64,000 bases of DNA from Cardiocondyla obscurior (lineage: Eukaryota > Arthropoda > Insecta > Hymenoptera > Formicidae), in NCBI RefSeq assembly GCF_019399895.1, contig NW_027228802.1, positions 77,955 through 141,954 on the forward strand, in the 5' to 3' direction. The notes under the pieces were generated by a model. It did not search any database. It was not told the DNA's origin and was given only the letters and a program-made list of their open reading frames with translations. Below, piece after piece: positions 48,474-54,879 of this stretch. Each line of letters starts with the position of its first letter. Positions within the stretch are counted from its first letter, which is position 1. Both the position numbers and the translations under genes were made by a program.

Positions 48474-50027
48474 CTATCCTGGCTGCTTTTGACGAGATTC
48501 GTTACATTCTCTTTCAGAAGCGCTCACATGATCCAAACGAAGTAATTCCATTATTTCAGAAAGGCGCTTATTTCCCTGTTCGTTAATTATGGCTAAGCAT
48601 TGCGCACTTATTTTATCTTTTCTTTCCCTTTTATTTGGACGGATAATCGTGGATTCTTTTATTATTTGCTGAGATTGTTTTTCCATGCAGTCTGATATTC
48701 TTGAAGACGGTTTATTAATCATTAATTGATTTTTATTATTATTAATTTTACATTTATCGTATAAATGTAACTTCTTCGCTAATTCTTCGAAGGTAATATG
48801 AGAGGAAGTATCTCTATTATTTCCGGGTTCTTTGACTCGCGGAAATTTTAATTCTTTTATCATTTTTAAAGGATCCTTTTTGGATTTGGAGGAAGTCGTA
48901 TCGCGCAGTGAGGTTTGGAAATTTCCCTCCTCACGATCGACAGGATTAGAATCTCTGGAAATTTTAGATTCTTTTAATGAGGTTTGGAGATTTACCTCTT
49001 TATTTATTTTACTTCCCGGCGATGTCTTGGCATCCTTCTCCTGGGTAAGTGAATTTTTATATTTTTCATTTTTGGACGGGGTTTGGAAATTTCCCCCTTT
49101 TCTAGATTTATCGTGGTCCCCACCAGGCGATGTCTTTGCATCCTTCTCCTGCGTGGTTAATTTTCTACCAGGCGATGTCTTTGCATCCTTCTCCTGCGTA
49201 GTTTTTATTTTACTTTTTCTTTGGATATTGTCTTCAAGAATTTTTTCATCGAAGAAATCCTGATGACAGAGATCGTTGCTATCGTGATTTACTCCGTCAT
49301 GGGTTTGTTTAACCTCGGGGTCTCGTGACATTTCAACGGTCTGCCATTCTTCATTGTTTCCCTCGATGCTTTCCGCCTGCATTTTACTTAATGGTTGTAA
49401 CTGTATTGTAGGTACCTGAACTTCAATGGGTTCGTTCAGTGTACTTATTATATGCAGATAGGCCTTTCCGTCTTTATTCCTGGCGACGGTATCTCCCAGA
49501 TAAATACCGTGGATGACTTTCATTCGCGGTATATATCCGATTTCAATTTCCGGATTAGAAATGCGTACAAAGAATAGAGATTCGGTTTGCGGTGGGACGG
49601 TTATTGTTTCAGGGGTCGAAAATGAAATTCTTTCTCCCGATATTTCTAAATGTCCTTCGGCATAGTCAATCCGCGAATTTGTTTGTTTAAAGAAATCGTT
49701 TCCTAATATTCCGGCTTGCGAAATGGGAAAATCTTTGGAGACTATATGAAATATTACTCGTTTTTTAAATAGCGGCATTATTACTCTACCGAGAGTATAT
49801 ACTGGATAATCATTTATACCGTTTAATCTTAAAATATTCCCGTAATCAATTTTTAATTTATCAGAGATTAAATTTTCTTTTATTATATTCGGACCTGATC
49901 CAGTATCTAACATGAAAGTCGCGTTTCGATTCTGATTGTTTAATTTTACTTGAATCGTGGGTACATGACTATGCCTATCTAAATTTACGGTAACCGGCCG
50001 AATTTCAGGCTCTATTCTTTGACTCAT
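48474..50027 (-). CDS. pro: Protease frame with repetitive linker (pro, N-terminal part of pol)
   Basis: 517 residues. An aspartic protease occupies residues about 20-140: the active-site DTG is at 41-43 and the second conserved segment GILGNDFF at 106-113. Residues 140-235 form a beta-rich tail typical of Gypsy pol. Residues 240-400 are low-complexity, basic and repetitive, with TQEKDAKTSPG at 277, 292 and 328 and a recurring GNFQT(S/P) type motif. The last 30 residues (RLSEIMELLRLDH at 488-500) match the segment that normally leads straight into reverse transcriptase. The frame then runs to a TAG at 48474 while the RT frame is open from 48523. Pro and RT are normally one Gypsy pol frame, so this junction is either a +1 (or -2) break or a programmed shift. 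The start is the ATG in the ATGA overlap with gag. Confidence 0.88.
   Translation of the reverse strand: MSQRIEPEIRPVTVNLDRHSHVPTIQVKLNNQNRNATFMLDTGSGPNIIKENLISDKLKIDYGNILRLNGINDYPVYTLGRVIMPLFKKRVIFHIVSKDFPISQAGILGNDFFKQTNSRIDYAEGHLEISGERISFSTPETITVPPQTESLFFVRISNPEIEIGYIPRMKVIHGIYLGDTVARNKDGKAYLHIISTLNEPIEVQVPTIQLQPLSKMQAESIEGNNEEWQTVEMSRDPEVKQTHDGVNHDSNDLCHQDFFDEKILEDNIQRKSKIKTTQEKDAKTSPGRKLTTQEKDAKTSPGGDHDKSRKGGNFQTPSKNEKYKNSLTQEKDAKTSPGSKINKEVNLQTSLKESKISRDSNPVDREEGNFQTSLRDTTSSKSKKDPLKMIKELKFPRVKEPGNNRDTSSHITFEELAKKLHLYDKCKINNNKNQLMINKPSSRISDCMEKQSQQIIKESTIIRPNKRERKDKISAQCLAIINEQGNKRLSEIMELLRLDHVSASERECNESRQKQPG
49014..49199 (-). repeat. Coding minisatellite in the protease linker
   Basis: The peptide TQEKDAKTSPG is encoded three times (residues 277-287, 292-302 and 328-338), with near-identical DNA such as ggcgatgtctttgcatcc on the plus strand. 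The first two copies are 45 bp apart and the third is 108 bp further on. It is a tandemly duplicated, disordered, lysine-rich spacer with no assigned function. Confidence 0.85.
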
Positions 50028-51592
50028 TTCCGGACCGATACTACAGGGTGTGAGATCCGTCCGGACCCCTGCTGCACACCCGTCTTGGAGGGGCCACCGG
50101 CGTTTCCCGCATTCATTGCTTCACGCCTTTTATTGTTAGTAATTCTAAGTTCGCAGTTTTCTAACACGTGGCCATCTTTCTTACAATAACGACAATACTC
50201 TGTTTCTTTAGAGTTATTCTGCCTCGCATTATTTCGGCATTCTTTTGCTGAATGGCCGAATCCATCGCAAATTTGACACACTGTTCGCGGTTTTTGCCCA
50301 GTAATTCTGGATTCTTGCTGTTTTTTCCAGCAATTATTCGCGGTATGTCCCGATTTTTCGCACCATTGGCAAATTAACACTGTCCTATTCTGGTTGCTAT
50401 TATTAAATCGGCAATTCTTCGCGTTATGCCCCGGTTTATTGCATAGTTGGCAATTCGATTTATTTTCTTGAATAATATTTATAAATCGACGATTATTTGT
50501 TTCGCGTTGACGACATTTATCCGCACTGTGCCCGCGTTTTTTACAGATTTGGCAGACTAAAATTTCGTTAGGTAAACTAAAATAATTACCCGTATGGGAA
50601 GCTAATTTTTTACATGTTGAGGCAGCATGCCCTTCTTTGAGGCACAACTGGCAAATTTCTCTAGGACGATCGATATTCAAGGGTTTTGAAGTAGATGAAA
50701 TTTTACCGTGACGTAGATCATTAATTTCGCGCAATTCTCTTTCAATGTCTAGAGCGTCGGTAACAGTTTCATGGACGCCTAGATCTCTTTTTACTCTTTG
50801 TTCGATTTCTGATTTTAATCCTCGAATAAAACATTTACAGACATCTTTTTCCAAAGAGTTTCTGATTTCCGTTAATTGTGCATAATCGTCTGTCATTCTT
50901 TTATGCACGTCCATGATTCTATTCCCTAGAAGACGTACTCTATTAGCGTACGTAATGACGTCTTCTTCATTTTTCTGGTAAATTCTCCCTAATTCTCCTT
51001 GTAATTGATAAACGTTTTTATCTTGCCCGAAAATATTTTCTAAATATTTCGTTAGCTGAGCTACGGTTTCAAATTCCATCCCTTGAATCGTCCGTCGAGC
51101 TTCACCGGTTATTCGCGTCCTAATTACTTTAGTAAACTGCTCCTCAGCCTCTGCGGGCAGCATATTTTTCGCCTCTTCACATCCCTCAATAAAATAATTT
51201 ATCGAGATGTTTTTGCCATCAAAGAAGGGGACCGCCTCAACGGCGTATTTTAACGTGGCGAACGGATTTGGATTCGCCATTTTCTTAACTTCTTTCGCGG
51301 GTTCAATTTTACTATAATATGCCTGTAATCGCTTTGGCGCCAGAGGTAATCGTGTCTCGTCTAATTTAATAGTAGATCCTTCCGTTACTTCGGATATATC
51401 GGGTAAAGGAGTAGATACACGTTCTGTGATGGTTTGTGAGGAAGTAGATTGCTTGGATTGTGGGATTTTGGCCGCAGTGGGTGTCGAAGTGTGTATTTGT
51501 GATTGTGTAGGTTTTGATTTAACCGCTTGTTCAACCGCTGCTTTATAAGCTTTATCTACTTCCGCCTTGTCAGACGTTGCCCTAGTATCCAT
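50024..51592 (-). CDS. gag: Gag polyprotein (capsid plus six zinc knuckles)
   Basis: 522 residues. Gag assembles the particle and packages RNA. Residues 1-105 are a polar Ser/Thr/Lys-rich leader. Residues about 106-295 resemble the capsid fold of insect Gypsy elements, with a VPFFDGK..INYFIEGCE segment at 121-139 and a helix-rich region after it. Six CCHC knuckles of the form C-X2-C-X4-H-X4-C follow at C314, C347, C381, C408, C439 and C467, evenly spaced by about 30 residues. One to three knuckles are usual. The ATG at 51592 has a good context (cgcaaATGg) and lies 23 nt after the primer site. The stop overlaps the next frame's start in an ATGA at 50024-50027, so the protease frame may be reached by coupled reinitiation or by -1 shifting. 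No breaks are seen. Confidence 0.93.
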   Translation of the reverse strand: MDTRATSDKAEVDKAYKAAVEQAVKSKPTQSQIHTSTPTAAKIPQSKQSTSSQTITERVSTPLPDISEVTEGSTIKLDETRLPLAPKRLQAYYSKIEPAKEVKKMANPNPFATLKYAVEAVPFFDGKNISINYFIEGCEEAKNMLPAEAEEQFTKVIRTRITGEARRTIQGMEFETVAQLTKYLENIFGQDKNVYQLQGELGRIYQKNEEDVITYANRVRLLGNRIMDVHKRMTDDYAQLTEIRNSLEKDVCKCFIRGLKSEIEQRVKRDLGVHETVTDALDIERELREINDLRHGKISSTSKPLNIDRPREICQLCLKEGHAASTCKKLASHTGNYFSLPNEILVCQICKKRGHSADKCRQRETNNRRFINIIQENKSNCQLCNKPGHNAKNCRFNNSNQNRTVLICQWCEKSGHTANNCWKKQQESRITGQKPRTVCQICDGFGHSAKECRNNARQNNSKETEYCRYCKKDGHVLENCELRITNNKRREAMNAGNAGGPSKTGVQQGSGRISHPVVSVRK

Positions 51593-51615
51593 TTGCGAAA
51601 AATCACGCTCAAACT

Positions 51616-51633
51616 ATCCCGGACGAGCCCCCA
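51616..51633 (-). promoter_or_regulatory. Primer binding site, tRNA-Pro type
   Basis: The minus strand reads TGGGGGCTCGTCCGGGAT, 18 nt complementary to the 3' end of animal tRNA-Pro including CCA. This is the well-known proline primer site of murine leukaemia virus. It starts 13 nt inside the element from the 5' LTR edge, an unusually wide gap for a Gypsy element, and ends 23 nt before the gag ATG. Confidence 0.9.
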
Positions 51634-51668
51634 AAAATCAGTGGTATGTTACGTCAGGAGGATTAATT

Positions 51669-51674
51669 TTTATT
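51669..51674 (-). terminator. Possible polyadenylation signal near the LTR end (5' LTR copy)
   Basis: AATAAA on the minus strand lies 22 nt before the LTR terminus, with a matching copy at 38762-38767 in the 3' LTR. If used, most of the LTR after the promoter would be terminal repeat R and U5 would be very short. In the 5' LTR it must be bypassed. Confidence 0.35.
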
Positions 51675-52184
51675 TAATTAATCAATTGGAAGGAATTCCT
51701 CGGAATGGTCTGTACTGGTAGGGTAGGGAGGTGACGTACCACCGAATTTATGTGAGATTCGAAATTCGAATCTACACGTTCTACGCGCAGATTATTTTCC
51801 GGATTTCAATTGAGCGCGTAAGTGGTTCTTTTTAGAGAAAGGAAATGAATCCTTATTCTCTGGGATAGAACCGGGCGTGATTGATCGCTTAGGCAGGATA
51901 GTTTAGGGTAATAATTAAATAATTAGTCCACGATTTTAATAACACTAATTAACAATTTAATTAAAAATAAATGACTCTAATTACAAAAATCGAAAATAAT
52001 CTATAGATGACAAATAAGCAATTCAAAAACTCATACAGTTGATTTAAAATATAAAAATAGAGTAAAAGTTTTTACTTTACAAATCAAATAATACGAGAAC
52101 GGTAATATACGAATGAGTAGATATAATTTTAACATGGCGGTGTTGAGTTCTTTACAATATTTAAATGAGTGTAAGGGTGTGCAT

Positions 52185-52200
52185 GTGTGTGTGTGTGTGT
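52185..52200 (-). repeat. CA microsatellite after the LTR ORF stop
   Basis: Eight CA units on the minus strand abut the TAA stop of the LTR ORF. The equivalent run in the 3' LTR is 39281-39296, with the same length in both copies. Confidence 0.8.
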
Positions 52201-53029
52201 TAATCTATGGTGACCTCTTCGATTTCCACCACCCTCGCGGTGGATCTCGGGAAAACGAGGTCAATTAATCGCATCGGAGCCAGGAAAGGAAATTCCACCC
52301 CGGGATAGTAAATGAAAAAGTGAGAGTCAGGATCAGACCGAGCTGCCTGAATCCTGATCTCCTCTGGCTCAAAATGGTCAGGGCCGATGGAGAAGGCCCT
52401 TTCCGGGACAGGATCTGTCCACGGAGTACAGGCCCTGCGGAGGAGCTCCAGGAGAGGATCTATAACCTCTCTCGGTTCTGGATGCTCCTCGAGGATCTCT
52501 ATACTCGGGACTGGAGATGGAGGTTGATCGGGGAAGTCTACTCCTGGGAGAGAGATTGAGTCATCTTCACCCAGAGAGTCGGCTTCCTCAGGTTCGAAGG
52601 GAAAAGGAGGTGGTGAAAGAGGAGAGGAGCAGGCTCTTGGCTCATCTCCGGGAAACCGTGGCTCGGAGATGAGGGAAGAATTCGGAGTATAAGAAGGAGT
52701 CGTGGGGCGGAATAATTCCGATCCAGGCTCCGTGGACTGAGACGAAAGATTTCGGTCGTCGGAAGGATTTGCAACTGACTCCTCTTCTTCTGGGAAATAG
52801 CCGAATAACGGCTCCGGATCGCCGCGGATAGGAGATGGTGGCGGTGGGCCTGGACGAGGAGACCAAGGTCTCTCCTCGTGGCGCGCGGGAGACACAAATA
52901 CCTCTTCACTAGGTGCCGCCGCGAAAAGATATTGTACGAAGAAGCGGCGGACTAACTCCCTCAGATTTTTGATCTGTTTATTCCGCCGCGCCCGACTCTT
53001 CCTCAACGTTTTCTTATTGAGAGATTCCA
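52200..53029 (-). CDS. LTR-encoded accessory protein (5' LTR copy), start codon made by splicing
   Basis: A 276-codon frame lies wholly inside the LTR and is identical in both copies. I recognise no family. Residues 1-36 are strongly basic (KSRARRNK, then LRELVRR), like a nuclear-localisation or arginine-rich RNA-binding segment. Residues 45-190 are rich in Pro, Ser, Glu and Asp and look disordered. Residues 190-276 look more ordered (DPLLELLRR, HFFIYYPGVEFPF). The frame has no ATG before codon 252 and opens with GTG. However, TTTTAG precedes it directly, and joining the leader exon ending AAAA (53470) to TGGAATC (53029) creates AAAATGG, an ATG in frame. The ORF is GC-rich, unlike the AT-rich sequence on both sides. 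By analogy with retroviral LTR or accessory proteins it may be regulatory; that is speculation. Confidence 0.7.
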
Positions 53030-53036
53030 CTAAAAT
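53030..53036 (-). promoter_or_regulatory. Predicted splice acceptor before the LTR ORF
   Basis: ATTTTAG at the end of an AT-rich tract, followed by TGGAATC. The first two exon bases (TG) complete an ATG with the last A of the leader exon. The same sequence ends at 40126 in the 3' LTR. The intron would be about 440 bp, normal for insects. Confidence 0.55.
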
Positions 53037-53463
53037 TATTAATTAATTTTAATTAAATCTGAATTGAATTTTTGGAATGTTTAATAACAATGGAGGGAAG
53101 GAGATTCGTCATCGACGAATTCCGAAGGTCTCGATCCGGCCATGAAAGATTCCGCATAATCTATCTTTGGCGAGAACCGCTTCCCGATTCTTTAGCTGAG
53201 AACAGTCGCCAAAGTTCCAGCGATATTTCGCGGAGTTGACCACAGAAAATCGCTAGTTTTTCGACAGCATGTCTCAACCGATGTTCGGGAGCAGATATTC
53301 TCACACATTTAACAAATCACGGGAACAATCAGCACAAAATCAAAACCGCGGAGGCTCGACTCAGACATTTCTTTCTCTCAGACAATACTTGAAAACAATT
53401 AATTAAGATAAATACATTTAGTGGAATCGTGTTTTTCGCCCAAGTACATATTAAATCGTTGGA

Positions 53464-53469
53464 ACTTAC
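53464..53469 (-). promoter_or_regulatory. Predicted splice donor of the leader exon
   Basis: GTAAGT follows CCTAAAA on the minus strand, a near-consensus donor. The exon before it (about 53572-53470) contains no ATG. It pairs logically with acceptors ending at 53030 (LTR ORF), 45153 (env) and 43014 (Tudor gene). A weaker GTGAGT lies at 53521-53526. Confidence 0.6.
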
Positions 53470-53595
53470 TTTTAGGAGATCTTCAAACTGCTTCTTCGGA
53501 TTGGCTTGCACACTTAAGACACTCACGTGAGGTTTTAGAAAAACTTGTTCGGTTGTAGCTAAGATGCAAGAGAGCGTGCTCAGCCTGAGCACAAG

Positions 53596-53603
53596 ATTTT
53601 ATA
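53596..53603 (-). promoter_or_regulatory. Probable LTR promoter TATA box (5' LTR)
   Basis: The minus strand reads CTTATAAAATC, a strong TATA match. A start about 30 nt downstream (near 53572) would give a leader of about 100 nt without any ATG before the GTAAGT donor. An alternative TATAAAAAAAGG lies at 54254-54265, nearer the LTR end. Which is used cannot be decided from sequence. Confidence 0.5.
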
Positions 53604-54350
53604 AGCTCGGAAAAGGGGAGGACTCTTCCCGAATTTTCATTTTTCTGAGATTCTAATCTCTCATTTGCAGAGCTTATTCCTCCACTTTTCCTATCTTAAA
53701 ATTATTGGGCACTCGCACTTCATCCCTTCTCTATTTTAAGTTTTCGCCCTTAGTTTCTAGATTTTGGTGAGGAGTTCCCGAAATCCATTGGTTTTAAGGA
53801 AGTAATGTGCCTACGAAGCACCCCCGCTTCAACGAGTTACCCCTTCCGAGCCTTCCAGAATTTTTCTATCATTTCCATCGAAAGATGGTTAGGTAACTCT
53901 TACTTTCCATATGACATATGGTTACCTAGCTTTATTGCCTTTGCCTGCGTCACATACTCCGGTAATTTCGGGTCTCTCGCGCCCTTGGTTTTTCTAAAGC
54001 TCGGGATCGGTACGCAATTACAATTTTAAGAGAAAGTTATTTTTCCTTTCCTATGACAGACAAGTTATCAAAGTTGAAATATTTATGAGCTCCTAAATTC
54101 TGATTTTTTGTATTATGTCTAGACAAATTCTTTGTCTGACATCCTGTTGGCGCCCGTTCGCAATTTGTTACATGTTTTTAATGCTTCCACGCAACAAATT
54201 GTCCGGAATATGTGGACGTCTATTGAATTTATTTTCTGAAAGACTCTGAAATTCCTTTTTTTATATTACAATGGACTACGGTCTACCTTCCCCTTAACTA
54301 AAATTTTAATATACGTCGAAAAAAAGAGACGCGGAGTCGGAGACGTAACA

Positions 54351-54354
54351 CAAG
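54351..54354. other. Target-site duplication, right copy (CAAG)
   Basis: Second copy of the 4-bp duplication flanking the element, immediately after the GTAACA terminus. The satellite resumes in phase with the left block. Confidence 0.9.
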
Positions 54355-54879
54355 ATATGGCCAAAAAACAAAAAAAAATATTTTTAAAATTTAACAACAT
54401 AGCATTGTGCGGCATTTAAAGGAGATGCATACTGGTCCATTCCGAGGCTTTTATTTTCACCAGCAGCCGAAATATGACCAAGAAACAAAGAGAAATATTT
54501 TTGAAATTTTACAACGTAGCATTGTGCGCAACTAAAAATAGGTGCATACGGGTCTAATCCGAGCCTTCTATTTTCACCAGCAGTCGAGATAAGGCCAAAA
54601 AACAAAAAAAATATTTTTGAAATTTTACAACATAGCATTGTGCGGCATTCAAAATAGATGCATTTGGGCCTATTCGGACCCTTTTATTTTCATCAGAAGC
54701 CGAGATATTGCCAAAAAACGAAAAAAATTATTTTTGAAATTTTACAACGTAGCATTGTGCGGCAATTAAAAAGAATGCATACGGGCTTATTCCGAGCCTT
54801 TTATTTTCACCAGAAGCCGAGATATGGCCAAAAAACAAAAAAAAATATTTTTAAAATTTAACAACATTGCAATGTGCGG

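Larger units (their letters stand above)
38740..54350 (-). mobile_element. Complete 15.6-kb Ty3/Gypsy LTR retroelement with env and two accessory genes
   Basis: The element is a Metaviridae provirus read on the minus strand. It has two near-identical LTRs, a tRNA-Pro-type primer site, gag, pro, RT-RNase H-integrase in the Gypsy order (integrase last), an envelope gene, a Tudor-domain gene, a short polypurine tract and an ORF inside each LTR. It is bounded by CAAG on both sides, a 4-bp duplication as expected of Gypsy-type integrases. The internal part is 10.2 kb, and total length is well above the 5-9 kb usual for insect Gypsy elements because of the long LTRs and extra genes. LTR divergence is near half a percent, so insertion is recent. 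Two frame breaks (48477-48523 and 43932-43963) suggest this copy cannot by itself make all proteins, unless they are consensus errors or, for the first, programmed shifting. Confidence 0.96.
51647..54350 (-). repeat. 5' LTR of the retroelement (2704 bp)
   Basis: This copy lies upstream of gag in element orientation. It begins and ends with the perfect inverted repeat TGTTACGTC/GACGTAACA. In reading order it holds a probable promoter (TATAAAAT at 53603-53596), an ATG-free leader of about 100 nt, a GTAAGT donor, an acceptor at 53030, a 276-codon ORF (53029-52200), a short CA repeat, an AT-rich tail and an AATAAA close to the end. At 2.7 kb it is several times longer than usual Gypsy LTRs of 200-600 bp. 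The other copy matches it throughout, with most differences crowded between the ORF stop and the 51647 end. Confidence 0.97.

Noticed and set aside
46131..49263. Plus-strand frames opposite pol and the protease linker (46131-46472, 48204-48404, 48832-49263)
   Set aside because: Antisense shadows of well-supported coding sequence; the 143-codon one mirrors the coding repeats.
53329..53592. 87-codon minus-strand frame in the LTR (also 40425-40688)
   Set aside because: Starts with GTG, lies over the predicted leader exon and reads through the GTAAGT donor; better explained as untranslated leader.
53805..54029. Plus-strand 74-codon frame in the LTR (also 40901-41125)
   Set aside because: Antisense to the element, no domain, and identity of the two copies only reflects LTR identity.
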